Origin: Axinella damicornis
Lineage: Eukaryota > Porifera > Demospongiae > Axinellida > Axinellidae
Direction of reading: 5' to 3'
Assembly: GCA_963931865.1 (NCBI GenBank)
Contig: OZ007511.1
Coordinates: 1,975,836 to 2,039,835 of the forward strand
Length of the DNA: 64,000 bases
Part shown: piece after piece, positions 11,309-24,260 of the stretch
Layout of the letters: each line of letters begins with the position of its first letter
Position numbering within the stretch: the first letter of the stretch is position 1
Program-made: the position numbers and the translations under genes
The notes under the pieces: model-generated
The model's input: the letters and a program-made list of their open reading frames with translations, nothing else
What the model was told of the DNA's origin: nothing
Databases searched by the model: none

Positions 11309-14300
11309 TCAGAAGACTCCAGTTATGAAGTCATTGACGAGCTCCAACACATGGTGTGGTTTATTAAATCCAACCTGAAGGAAGTAGTGTTAACATTGAT
11401 CAGTTCCAGTATTGCTAGAGGCATATGCACATGATCAACTTGCTCTGCTTACGTTATGTGCTCCTCCAGCAACAAGCACGTATGTCAGGTTACTGTACTC
11501 AACTGTGGACCCTGTAACCTGGCCATCAAATCCTGTGGAGGGGAGAGTTTTTGTTACCCATGCATATCTGCCCAGGGGGAAAGTAACCATTAGTAGAATA
11601 AAGTCTTACCAATCCATGGCCTAAAGGGTCTTACAACAGTGAGGTTTAGAGACTTGATCCATCGTTGAGTTCCTGAAACAAAAGTGGATAACAAAACTCA
11701 GTCTTCACTTTGTGACAAGAGGTATAATAATATCATTCTAAATAAACAACAAACAATTCAGCAGAAGGAAGGCAGGGTACTAGGGTAGCTCGAGGCACAT
11801 ACCAACATGTGTGACAGTTGGATCTGCTTCTCCATTCACAACCAATATCTTCAGGTTTTCTGCAAAGAGTCTCCGGTACACAGGGAGCATGGAGTCATAA
11901 AAAGTCACCTCAAGACTGTAGTTCAGTCCCTTTGGCTCAAAGGGAACAGATTCTGGCCATCTGCAATCATTCCAGGGCCTACAGTTAAACAAAAACAATG
12001 CTGGGTATACTTCTGCTGCATGCTGAACTGCGATGAAATGACCAAACTAGGTAATAGACTTCATTAACCCTTTTGGCCAGTAGTTTATACCCCCGGTAGC
12101 CATATTAAGCCTATCAAATTGCATAATGCACACTTTATTGTGCATTATCACACACTTTACAAAGATCAACAGTAATTGCTTCAGGGAAGTATCTATATAA
12201 GTTAGTTTAGTTTTTGTACAATACATGGTTTGTTAGTGCACTTGGTGAGAAATGATACAGCTGCGAAATATAGTCGATCTCGAGCCAGAGGACTAGACAG
12301 AACTGGGCCAATACCACCCCCTTCAACTTCGAAGTACTTCGTGGAACAAACAATCATCCACCGTTTCTCCCCGCCCGACTTTCAGGCTCGGGTAGAACGC
12401 AGAACGAATCGCTTTGCGTCAATAACGGCTGTGAGAACACAGACTTCGCCAGGTGAGCTCTGAGCGCTCCATTTACAGCTAGCTAGCAACTTTACTACGA
12501 GTACAGTGGCGTGATATCCATGATGAAGCCAACGTGTTGAGCTCACGTGTTCTATTTTTAGTACACGCCAGAGATTCCGCCTGTTTCAAATTTTTGCCAG
12601 TCACACACTCTTCCTCCTCCGCCGTGAAAAAACAATGATGTCATCATGCGCTCTTGCTTCGGATTATGCTATTACTTATACATGACTAAAATCTACTTGT
12701 GGACTTGATAAACATTTCAAGTGCAGTGGCATATCTTTGGCACGGCTTCTCGTACTCAGGCCCCGCCCCGCCTGGTCTGGGGACAAGGCTAGGCTTAACA
12801 CTGTACAGGATGTACCTGACATTCAAAATGCTTGCCCTGCCAGTAGTATAGGAAAATGGCATCAGTCTGAGGCCCAAGGCCAGAGCTGCCGATGTAGCTA
12901 GTAACTAAGCAGCCACCTGGAGTCATGGCTGAGTCACAACTCCATGAGAGGCACACTGGCTATAGATTTGCCAGCGAGTTGATGAATTCTTGCTATTTTG
13001 ATTGTTGCAGAAACCAATCTCAGAAGGTGTAAAAGGTGAAGGTTAGTGTATCCAACTCACGGATTTGTAGAATCCTCAGCGTGTAAAGCTTGTATCACGT
13101 CTGCACGACGTAGGTAACTGAAGGAGAGTCAAATCAGACATAGTCAGGCCTGCCCTACCAAAGCTATGTAGACCAATTTCAACCAGCAATTGACCTTACG
13201 TACTTTGTTGTATAAACATCAATAATACAAGGGTCCTGGAATTCATCTGTCACAGGTCTCCTGATGAATGGATGGAAGAAACTGTTTACTATATGCCAGT
13301 TTATCATCTGAAGCAATAATCTTCTGCAAAGACTGTCGCTGGTGTGACAGCTGTATTTATACTTCAGACACCACAACTGATTAGTTGCCAGCCTAACTGT
13401 GCCCCCAGTCAGAATTCTGAGTGAAATAGACACTATAAACTTGAACACCAGCTGCAGCTGGTCTTCATAATCCAGAACTTCATGACTTACCTAGGAATAA
13501 AAGTTGGATCAAGGTCAGATTCATCAACACAAATGCCACGGGGAGGATTAAAGACGCGAATAGGCCCAATTTCTGCATAGGCCTGTCCGATGTGACTGGC
13601 GCATTCTGGTGTCTGGACTGCATTAGGTCGAACTTAGGAGAACAAAAATACATAACCTCAAACAACACATTTAGGATTTCCAAAAAATGTTGTATGCCAT
13701 TCTAACTAACAGACTGCACTAATAGGTCAGGATTTCCATGCCATAAAAGGGAGCTTTAGACCATTTATAATTATGCATCTCAATGAATTCAGGTTACACT
13801 CATAGGTTGTGAGCATCACAACTACGTATAGAGGTATGTATACCTGTATACCTGATTAGAGTCATATTCAACGATGCTGAATCTCTCATTGCTGATCAAG
13901 TCAATCATGCTAGTAGATTAGCAGTTGGCTAATCTACTAGCTTCTTTGTAACTGGTTTACACATGAGGACAAACAGCTTCTTAGGCATGAATGGGATGAG
14001 ATATCTGTAGAGTACTGGGGTACATATCAATTGCCACCACATACTCCAAGCATCCACCCCCCTACTGATGCGAAAGTTCTCTCACAGGGTTGGAAGGTGT
14101 GGGTCCACCCATTATGAAAATCTTGAGCAGCAAGGATTACTTAGCTGAGCAACCAGTTGAAGCAAAGATTTAAATCCAGTGTGCTTTCACTGCCGAGCAT
14201 TTCTTCTAGTTATGTATTCATAGCTGAGCATTGGTCTGGGAACGTATCTAGCACCCACTCCCTGTTCAGCAGCATTCTAATGTCCCAAACATTGGGTGCT

Positions 14301-17300
14301 TGATATGACTGCACTCTACGGTAACACATACCACCTAAACCTTGGAAATTCAAACTCCAATGGCAGCACTAACTGATACAGGTATGTTTTGCTTACCGAG
14401 ATATGGTCCCAAGAATGTGAAATCACAGTCACTCAATATGTTGTTGTAAGTTGCTTCACTGATTAAACCATTGTAGAGCCTGCAGATGGAACAATAGTTT
14501 GAGCTAGTATACAGTCTATGCAGTACCGTAGATCGGGAATTTTCGCCGTAATTAATCTTCGTCAATACTGCATAACGACGAAAAAAACACGAAAATTTTT
14601 TTCAACATCAAATAATGATTCTGACTTCACGTGTGAGTTCATTCGAGTGTTGAATCGAAGTACAAGTATGGCTCTGCTGCACTATATACCTGAAACCTGT
14701 CGATGGTGTTTCTGATCCTGGAAGATCACTGAGCTCTTCTCTACCAGATCAAGCGCGCGATTGCGGAAGCGAACTTCTGAAGGCAGTTGTAACCGCGGAC
14801 CGAGGCAGACGGGTGAAATCTTTCGAGGTAAGTAGCCGATGGCAGTTCCCTCTCTATCAGTGATACGGCATGGGTGTCTGCTACATTCCCTCGCTCGCGC
14901 TGACACTCCAGCTCCTCTTCACTTCAATAGCAACATGGTATCCGGTCCCGGAATCCGGGAACGCGCACACGTACACGTACCGTGTGAACGAAATTTTTGC
15001 ATGGTTTAATTTTCATTGGTGTGCTTGAGCGACAAAAATAAAACAATGCGAAAAATTAACAGGCGAAATATAATTCACGCAAAATTTCCCGATCTACGGT
15101 ATAATTATAGCTGAGAAACAGTCATTTGATGATGATCCAGCTACACAGTACACTTGATACACAACATATTCAACATGAGCTTGATGTGAATTAGACTTTA
15201 TATGTCACAAGATGTATTGTAAAATTTTCTTGTGGAATGATTTGTACCATGTTGCCTTTTTCCCTGGGTACTTTTCGTAGTGCAATAACTATGTACATCA
15301 TACCAATAGTCCAAGCTTCCACGGGAATCATCTGAAGGATGCGAGATTGGACTTAAAGCCAAGAATCCCTGGAGATTTATTGGACGCGGTGGAGCTTGTT
15401 TGTTGTACTCCACAATGGCTTCAGTGAGGTAGGGTACATAGTGGCCACCATAGGACTGAGAAGGGAAACATGATTATACCTCGCAAGAAAATTACTGTAC
15501 AATAGGTATTAAGTGCACAAGTGGGGAGCCTAGACAATAGACCAATAATATCCACCCACCTACCATCCTTATGCATGCCGTATTGACCCAGCCATTTTGA
15601 GTGCTCATATTACGTACTGTTTATTTTATGACCTACCGATCCAGCCACCCAGAATGCACTATTGGCAAACTCCGGGTAGAGGTCAAAGAACTTGATGAGA
15701 AACTGCAGACTGAAAAGAAAAGGATGGTGATTCATACATGAAAATCACTATACAATCCACTTGTGAGTTCGCTTACTTGTGACTGGTAGTTGTCTGATCG
15801 TTGTGAACAAAATCAAGCGGCAGTTCAGAATACGAGAAACCAACTCCACTGCAGAGGATTACAAACCAGATTGTCAACTACATATAGGTGCCTATATAAT
15901 CTGTGGTGGATAGGCTGCATGAATATAAATCAGATGACATTGTTAGCAGACAATGAACTACAACATGTAAGTAGGCAATTAAAATGCTAACATTGGAGAC
16001 TCGACCGAGAGTATGTTTGCCACTTTGTTCCAAGAGTAAGGGTTCCTAGCCAGGCTGAGATCCCTGCGTGGAAAAACTGAGAAAAGGCTTATAGAATCAT
16101 GTCTGTAGACTACATTTAATGCACATTTGCACAAAAATTAATTGCATTCATGGTCAACAATTTAGAACTTCACTGCAGAAGGCCCTCAGTGAAACCCAGA
16201 CTGGACAAGAAGTGAAATAGCAATTACTGTAGCGGGTCGCAAAGAATTTCATGCACAACTTCAGGAACTAACTTGCAGCTGCTGGTGGAATTTCATGGGA
16301 CATGAAGTAGCCTCAGCAAGGGTAGTATATCCTGCATTTTTATCAAGCATTGCATTTTGCCAAGCAGAGCATGGGCAGGTCTCATGGACAGTTACTGTAG
16401 ATTGTACTTTATGCTCATTGTAGTAGAAACTGCTCAGAGCACTTGCTGTGCTATGTTCTTCGACTCCCTCTATAATGTCAACAGTTTACTGCCTGGTTGC
16501 CTCCGTCAAATTCTGGGTCGTTGATGCTGGCAGACTCGGTTCCTGAACTACGTGCCCAGTGTGACTACCTCACTGGTGCTTACCAAAGTACTGTCCAACT
16601 CAGCCAACTCGCTAGACTACTATTGAGACTATGGGTTTCCGTTCCGTTTTTAACGAGGCCCATCTCAGGATGTCCCATAAAATCAGTTGAAGACATCTGC
16701 CACTCTACATCTTTGTTTGGTTCCCATAATCTTGTAAGTAATTAGTCCCCTCCAGCTTGGACTCAACTGTTCCTGTACAAAGAGCAGGGAACTGCATGTG
16801 TTTGCTCTCCAACCAGGGAGACAACAAAAAAAGGTTTTGCCACATGCACTTGATAGATTTTGCTACATGCCAATTTTGGCAGTCACTGCTTACGTCACTA
16901 TACAAGAATGAGCTGTCATACTTACAAGGTCCATGATGAGCAAGCATGTCAGTCACTCCAGAGCAGCCTGGTCCTCCTGCCAACCTGAGGAAAGTGCAGC
17001 TGTACTGACACACTCAAGAATTACTGACAAGTCTGTGCTAACTCCACCTACAGCAGTGTACCTGATAAGCCTTGTATTAGTCTCGTTCCCAGACCCTCAA
17101 TACGGGTCTGGGTACAAGTCTAGCCTTGTATTTGGGTATAAGGCTAACATAACTACATCACTATTATAGTGGTATACTTCTGTTGACATGTGCTGAAGAG
17201 GGCTCTCACAAACAAGAGAATTCGAATTGGACACTTCTTCTTCTGATATATACTCACTCGATCACAGAAATCTCAGAGTTCCGGGTTGAGTATATTACGT

Positions 17301-20300
17301 GTTACACACATATGCAGTGTCACAAACTCATGTCGAGTTGCAGGTACTGGAAGTGTGAGATGAACAGTCCACTGTTCATGCCCAGGTTTGGGGTAGCAAT
17401 ATATCAAATCATTTTCTGCTACATAGTTTAATCTCAGCAGCTGCCCTTCCAGTTGCATGTGTTATAGTAGCTAGTGAAGTGAGATTAAATTTCCCTCCTC
17501 CTCTGTGATTACAAATACTGTATGAATGTTTTTGTTGTCATTCAGCAATTATTGCCATGTTAATTCATTCAGCAAGTGTACGGTATGCAGTCTTGCAACA
17601 ATTTGTACTCACCATATAATAAGTGGTGCATCTTCTGGGTTTTCTACTTCAGCAGTTACAAACCTGCAAGGTGAAATTTGTATTGGTGCTTAGTGCTGAA
17701 ATACATACCTACCAATGCATCACCATCAGTTAAAAGCAGGAAAGCTATAATAGTCACAACAACCTGACACCACATCCTATTCTCGTCCAAGCAGTTCCTT
17801 TGCCCAGTCATTGTTGTTGTCATTGCTGGCTTCAGTGTTGAACAACCCTTCCTTGGGCCATTCCTGACCAAGTTGCAGTAAGAGTCACAACAGCCTACAT
17901 CATCTCCTCTTTCTCAGCCGTGCACATTCATTTACCCAGTCATTGCTATTGCATCGTCTTCTGATTCGTATTTCTGGAAGCGATACACGTGCTGGATAAA
18001 TGGTCTGGGAACGAGACTAATCGTCTTCTAGCTGGATGAGATGTAGTTTGTGAGCTTGTACCTTCTGTTGAAGTTGCAGAGGAACAGCGTTTGCGAAATC
18101 CAAGGAGTTGCCAAGTCATCTTCAATTGAAAGTGTGACTTCTTCATACATGAGGTTCCTCTTCTTAATTGCTTCCATCGTGCATGTATATTCTTTTAAGT
18201 TAACACTTGTGGCTTACTAATCAATGACTTTAATCCGGGCAGTATTCTAGCTACCTTAAGGTTACTATAAATTGTGAGTGCAAATTCAGCTATTTGAAGG
18301 TACCTCCGATATGGTGGGTATTGATTTCAGCGATTCCACAAGAAATCATTAATTGTGATGCATAATCAATTGACTGCAGGTAATAATTAGTGATTTTAGT
18401 GAGTGTATAAATTCACTGAAATTTAGACATTAAACAACATCTTGGTGGCAGCTGATTTTGAACACTATACTTATAGTACCTCAATACTGCTCAAGTATAG
18501 TAAATATCACAATGATCTGTATGGCTGTTAATACACTTACCAGCAGGGCTGTAGTTAAGTGGTAATTACGCCTACCAGTAAAAGCTTTTTGTCCTGTAAG
18601 TTTCATTGACAGTGATGAAACCAGAGTACATGTCAAAGTCGACAGAGCCCCTAACCCCGGGAAGACGTTTGATTTTATGTTCTTCACCTGCACAACAGAA
18701 AAAAGACATTGCATGAGCACGTTGGATATAACATACGCATTCACACTTGTGCTAGGGTAATTTAGACAAGACTTTGCTTCTTCAGTAATCCCACAGCGAT
18801 AACGTATCGTAATGCATTTCTCAAGAGTTCACAACAATAAGAGTGTGCAACTGCCATATGGTATGGATACCAATACAGGGCTTTTCCAAACCCTTGCAAC
18901 AGCCACAGCCGGTTGCGTTAAGTGGACAATTAATTTTGTGGTCGAAACTTCCTCTGTGTGAAACCCTAGTAACTTAATTAAAGGCCAAAGTTCAGTGCTT
19001 AAGTACAGTTGTATAGCCCTGCCTGCGCTCCATATATGGAATGGTCTACGCTTTGAGCATTTTAGTGTAGTGTTGCAAGGATTCCGGAAAAACCCTGTAC
19101 ATGTACCACCATCTCTGCAGTACGATGACAATCCAGTGGTGAAGTAGTAGCAGCTGCATGTTCCTAAGTGTGAAATCGTGATTACTACAGACTTTACACA
19201 GCCTATGTACATGTTGACCACACTGTTTTCCACCTCCTACTGCCAGATGGTGGTAGTGGATACCATAATTATGGCAGTTGCACACTCTTATTGTTATGAA
19301 CTCTTGAGAAATGCATTAAGATACCTTATCGCTGTGGGATTACTGAAGAAGCAACTAAATTACAAGAAGCAAAGTCTTGTCTAAATTACTCTAGCACAAG
19401 TGTGAATGCGTATGTTATATCCAACTTGCTCATGCAAGACATTGCATGAGCAAGTTGGATATAACATACGCATTCACATTTGTGCTAGAGTAATTTAGAC
19501 AAGACTTTGCTTCTTCAGTAATCCCACAGCGATAACGTATCGTAATGCATTTCTCAAGAGTTCATAACAATAAGAGTGCAACTACCATAATTATGGTAGG
19601 GATGCAGGAAAACCCGGAACGGTCAGGAACGGAACGGAACGGAACGGAGGGAACGGAACAGGAAGTAGTAATTAGTGTTTCCTCGTGTTGAGAAACTAGT
19701 TTGCTCAGTACTTTCACTACTTTCATCTTTGGATCGTGAAATAGCCATTGCCTCCTTCAGGGAAGTCAGAGAACAGTTTAGTCTCGCGAGTTGGCTGGGT
19801 TGCACAGTATTTTGAAGCCACAAAGCGTTAGCGAGGTAGCCGCGCGGGTACAAGTCTAGTCTGCTGGCAGCATGCAACGACCTCGATTTCGAGGATGACC
19901 TGAATGAGGCATTTGTTGGCGTTCAAGTTCACGGAGCTAGGTAAGTCAGAGAGCTGGGCCAAGCGAGTGCGAGTAATTTATACTACAAGCATTGAGCACT
20001 AATTATTCTACTGTCCTTGAGGCTCGCCCCCTGCTCTGCTTACAAGCTTGACATAAACGCAACGCTAAGTACAGACAGATCCAGTAGCGATAAAGACACT
20101 ACCTTTGCTGAAGCTACTTCAGGTCCCACGAAACTCAGCTGCCTGTAAGTGCTACAAGTTATGTTTACACAAAACATCCGAGTTGTTTAGCTAAGTCGCT
20201 CTACGAATAATGTTGAATATCGCTATATATTACTTCCGGTTCCGTTCCGTTCCGTTCCGTTCCTGACCATTCTGGGTTTTCCAGCATCCCCATATGGTAT

Positions 20301-22911
20301 CCACTACCACCATCTCTGCAGTATGATGACAGTCAGTGGTGAAGTAGTAGCAGCTGCATGTTCCTAAGTGTGAAATCGTGATTACTACAGAGTTTACACA
20401 GCCTATGTACATGTTGACCACACTGTTTTCCACTTCCTACTGCCAATCATGGTAGTGGATAGTCTGGTCCCAGCACGGATCGCATCTAGTGCGTGATACT
20501 GGAAGCGATCCGCGCTGCATGGGGTGGTTTTGGGTCTGGGGCCGAGACTAGGTAGTGGATACCATATGGCAGTTGCACACTTTTATTGTTATGAACTCTT
20601 GATTTCTGTAATCTCTCTGTATATTTCACATCCACAACTTAGCTAGCTAAGTGACTTGCTCAATTGAAATTGGTCTGCAATTTGTATGCATTTTACCCGG
20701 TGCAATCGGTTACCTTAAGGTCACTCTTATTAATTATTATTTGCAAGTAACTAATATATATTTGCATTATGTGAGGTCATGATTTGATTGTAGCGAGCAT
20801 AAGCTAAGCCACCTATACAGGGCTAGCTCTAGCTGTATATATACTACAAGCTGGTGGATGCAATCCACGAGGTGAGAGCTAGTAAGATCATTATGAAGTG
20901 CGTTTGCCCTACCAGTTGCACTAGCCTATCTAGCTATAGGGTGCAGTTGCCACTTGAAGTTCGATAGATTCCAATACTCTAATATGTAGCTATATATATA
21001 TATATATGCCAAATCTGCAACAATAGTGACCTTACACAACAAGGTAGCTATAGCTATACTGTCCGTCGGTCTGCCATACAATAGTCTATTACTTACTCGC
21101 TAGGAGTGATAATAATGAATTACCGATTCTGAATCCTGTTCTCATTACAGCCCTTTCTCCAGTGACAGCACGTCCCACTACTCGCAAAACATAGTTCCCA
21201 GAATCGAGGTTTGGATACATGATACTCAGTGAAGAACCTATTAAGTGAATAAATAGCAAAATTAAACTGCTGAAAGTTTTGAACCATAATGGACTCACAG
21301 CTCTGTGCAGTAGAGAATTCCCGACCGACTCGACGGAGATGGCAAGTAAGCGACCGTGTAGGCTTACTGACATTCACATCCACAGAGACACTGCTCCCAA
21401 CAATCCTTGGACTGTTGTTCACAAGTGAAATTTGCAGTGGAGGTTCTGGACAAAAGGAGAACAATCACGATGCTTGAAAAAAGTACCATTGTGATAGTCA
21501 CAGTTCAAACTAGGATCATTGTACTGATGAGATCAGTGTTAAACTGTAGTGACCATTGCATGGCTCTATACATAGCTCAATCAGCTAACATTTTACCCCG
21601 ATGTAAACAAATCAGTGATCTTTGTGACCATAGTGATGTGAGTAGATAGATCTCTATCAGTGATCTTTGTGACCATAGTGATGTGAGCAGATAGATCTTT
21701 ATCAGTTTAGGCATAGCTAGCTATAGCAGTGTCCTTTCATTCTGTGTGTGAACCACAGCCATAAATTTCTATCTTTCCTGTGTGCCCAATTTATATAAGG
21801 GGTTAACAGAAACGTACACTAATACACATTTTCTTTCCCAATGTCACTCAGTCTGTAAAACCAAACTGGATATTTCAACACTGGTTGTTTCAACACTGGT
21901 TGTAGAAATGAGACTAGCCTCATTTCTACTGTAGTTTTTGATCACTTTACAGCATGTCCCATTTTTGGCATAGCTAGCTACTGTCAAAAACTTGGCCTAG
22001 CTTCAGTTTACTCAGAGACTGGAGACTAATTGTATAAGTCAACACAAGGAAGTTGGTCCAGATATTTACATCCTGACACCAGCTGTCTACTGTAGTTTTT
22101 GAGTGCTTACAGTATGTTCCATTTTTGGAATAGCTAGCCGTATATAGCTAGCTAGCTAGCTAGCTAGCTACTGTCAAAAACTTGGCCCAGTGGGTGTAGC
22201 TTCAGTTTATACTCAGAGACTAGCTCGAGACTAAGTCAACTCGAGGAAGTTGGTCTTACATCCGACACCAGCTGCTAGTAACAGCGAATTAGCTCACAAC
22301 CACATCCTCCTCAAAACCACAAATTGCAACTACAGAACCACAGGGGTCAAAGGTCAACTGCAGCTGCAGATGGACGGAGAAGAATAGAGTGGCTCCATCG
22401 GAATGCCTGTAGATAGTTCTACCCATTGTAGTGTAGGTATGAGTTTTGTTCCGAAGGATGATTCAGTAAATATACTTCACCTTGCTAGGGCTACTACCTA
22501 ACCACTATGCACGGACGGCGGTCTTATGATAATTCAAGTAGATCTAGCTAGCATTGCTACCTTGCGCCATAGATATACGTTAGACACGTATATCTATGCT
22601 TGCGCTATAGCTAACTCCCTACAACTGCTGTAACCTCGCTGACACAAACTTCCAAGAACTGCTGTGACCTCGCTGAAACTCGGCGAGTTCACTCTCTTCT
22701 CGATAGCTAAATATTAATACAGCGAGCTTCACGCTCATCCCACAATGTCCTGGTTTCGGGTAACAAATTTGCAGACTACAGACGATAAGCAAATAAAAGA
22801 AAAAGACGACCAGTACCTAGCTACGCTATTCAATCACACGTACATACCTTGTGCAAGCGAGCAGCCCAAGAGCAGTAAAACGCAAAGTGCAACTGTCCAC
22901 TGATTTGCCAT
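11309..22911 (-). CDS. Serine carboxypeptidase-like (S10) copy B with N-terminal Ig-like domain
   Basis: The best-preserved family member: 18 exons, every phase consistent, 568 aa. Exons in gene order: 22848-22911, 21299-21445, 21124-21237, 18576-18687, 17613-17663, 16922-16984, 15992-16063, 15777-15848, 15637-15709, 15304-15455, 14397-14479, 13491-13632, 13204-13323, 13061-13117, 11803-11978, 11611-11673, 11453-11532, 11309-11374. The signal peptide (MANQWTVALCVLLLLGCSLA) implies secretion or lysosomal targeting. Then comes an 87-aa Ig-like module, then the S10 domain: WLAGGPGCSG, GSSYGGHYVP (nucleophile Ser), NGEADPTV (Asp), GGAHN (His). Asn of NGGPG is Ala and Glu of GESY is Ser, so true carboxypeptidase specificity is doubtful. 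An esterase, amidase or acyltransferase role is possible. Exon 13 is about 40 bases longer than in copy A through an upstream acceptor. Several transposons sit in its introns. Confidence 0.88.
14526..15099. mobile_element. TIR element (574 bp) at a TA site, with HIRAN-like coding fragment
   Basis: Ends are CCGTAGATCGGGAA on the left and its complement on the right, flanked by TA. The equivalent intron position in copy C (near 29630) lacks it. Its minus strand encodes DREGTAIGYLPRKISPVC, which resembles the end of a HIRAN-type domain. No transposase is visible, so it is non-autonomous. Confidence 0.75.
17078..17122. mobile_element. Short TAGTCTCG-type MITE, 45 bp, 9-bp target duplication
   Basis: The element runs TAGTCTCGTTCCCAGACCCT to GGGTACAAGTCTA and is flanked by GCCTTGTAT on both sides. 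An almost identical element with the same flanks sits in the same intron of copy C (32066-32110), so insertion predates the B/C duplication. Confidence 0.85.
17962..18019. mobile_element. Short TAGTCTCG-type element, empty site in paralogue
   Basis: The right end reads GGTCTGGGAACGAGACTA. ATCGTCTTC flanks both sides and occurs once at the empty site in copy C (near 33539). The left terminus has decayed. Confidence 0.75.
18712..19600. repeat. Inverted duplication in intron of copy B
   Basis: Sequence from about 18712 to 18865 recurs inverted at about 19240-19437 and again direct at 19438-19600. The 19240-19600 part folds as a nearly continuous hairpin centred near 19438 (GAGCAAGTTGGATATAACAT on each arm). 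Part of the same sequence is present once in copy C near 34350-34460. This was probably a local duplication followed by inversion. Confidence 0.8.
19599..20291. mobile_element. About 690-bp TIR element with GGAAC repeats, 8-bp-like target duplication
   Basis: The left end GGGATGCAGGAAAACCCGGA and right end (complement) GGGATGCTGGAAAACCCAGA are each followed inward by runs of GGAAC. Flanks are TTATGGTA and ATATGGTA (7 of 8 identical). An 8-bp duplication suggests a hAT-type non-autonomous element. It is nested in the inverted duplication. No transposase is seen. Confidence 0.75.
20460..20550. mobile_element. Short TAGTCTGG-type MITE, 91 bp, 9-bp target duplication
   Basis: Starts TAGTCTGGTCCCAGC and ends GGGGCCGAGACTA. 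Flanked on both sides by GGTAGTGGA. It has an internal partial palindrome around GCGATCCGCGC. Confidence 0.85.
21124..21445 (-). other. Two-exon Ig-like module of copy B
   Basis: Exons 21299-21445 (147 bp) and 21124-21237 (114 bp) encode 87 residues and are bounded by phase-1 introns, so the unit can move without breaking frame. The pattern is SLTCHLRR..C then YPNLDSGNYVLRVVGRA. This resembles known beta-sandwich repeats with a C...C pair and an L..G.Y...V.A core. The fold assignment is inference. The module is absent from copy A and recurs beside copy C and in the deaminase-like gene. Confidence 0.75.
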
Positions 22912-22984
22912 CGCTCTCCTCTGAGACTGTAAGCTGCTACCAATTCAGCTGTGCCTGCAACTGCGCCCAGTCCAAATTCAAGTG

Positions 22985-22993
22985 TATTTTATA
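22985..22993 (-). promoter_or_regulatory. TATA box of carboxypeptidase copy B
   Basis: TATAAAATA on the minus strand, about 75 bases before the ATG, followed by the CTTGAATTTGGA block also present in copy A. Confidence 0.75.
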
Positions 22994-22994
22994 G

Positions 22995-24260
22995 TCTCGC
23001 GAGGCCATACCCAACCGGAAAGGTCTCGTCCGCTGAAATCTTACTACCGTAGTTGCAGTTAATTTCGCGGTGGGGAAATTTTTCTAAGACCGCGAATATG
23101 AAATATTTTTCCACAGCTAGGCGCTAGGCATGAAAGTTACTGTCCTTCGCGATCCTGGGCTCACGCTCACATATAGTTACGGTAGCTCTTCCCCGGCAGT
23201 TGCTTCGCACGTACAGACGTGGTAGCCACGCATACACAGCTCGATCGTCCTTCATCGGCGCGATCGCGCGCACGTGTCAATATTATGAGCGGAATTTTTT
23301 TTACGCGGGAAGTAATCAGCGAAAATTTCCCTCCGCGAAATATTAGTGTTCACGTTTGGCAGCAAGAATTGCCACGCGAAATAGTCGGCAAGTACGGTAC
23401 TACTACTAACACCACTAGGCGCCTACTTACAGTACTGTCCATGCTATTACGTAACTATCAGGACTTCCGGCTTGTTGTGCGTAAACACCTCGACCTGTAT
23501 TACATGCCACTGTATGACTATCCAGTTGTTTCTAGAAATAGTGTTTCCCAGTTTGACCAGGATGCTCCAACATTATCTACAATGACACTCGAGGCATCGA
23601 CTTGGCATCAGAACCTGCTTTAAGCATCAGAACCTGCTGTTTTTGAGGAACATCTGAAAGACCCTGTACTGTGGTGTACAGGGTCCCTTGCAGTGATTAC
23701 CAAGCCACCTACGAATGTAGTCAATGTCATTATGATGAAGTGTTCAGTAATTTGCCCCCATAGTTGTAAGCCACAACTACCGAACAGTGTTCCTTCTGGA
23801 ATGTTAATTAACGATTCTTCTGATGACCTCCAGTACATTAGCTAATGATCAAGATTGGTTGGTAATCATAGTAAATTAATGTCCCCCCCCCCCCCCCCCC
23901 CCCGGAAATAATATATATATATAAATCTCTACAGCATCACTGTCTTCATTCTGACCATCTTCATCCTTCGTTTCTGTACCAACTAGTTCATTATTCATGT
24001 GTTATTATGGCCATGTGCATATATCTCCACATCTACAAATTTGGCTTGAGTCTGGTCACAAACCTATAGCTATAAATGTGTGCATGCTGAATGTAATAAT
24101 GATTGCCTCAAACCAAACCCTATCATGAAAGAATCAGTCCAAACTTTGCAGAATAATTGTTAAAAAATTGTTATTTGAGTGAGTATAGCTAACTCACACA
24201 CACTAATTAAAGCCTAACACGCACACTAATTGAAGCAGTAAGTTCAAAATGTGCTACATC
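22995..24260. other. Intergenic stretch between copies B and C
   Basis: No supported gene. It contains a CGCGAAAT-rich part (about 23040-23400) that resembles degenerate TIR elements, a poly-C run at about 23883-23903 next to an AT repeat, and the 3' flank of copy C, which is similar to that of copy B. Confidence 0.5.
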
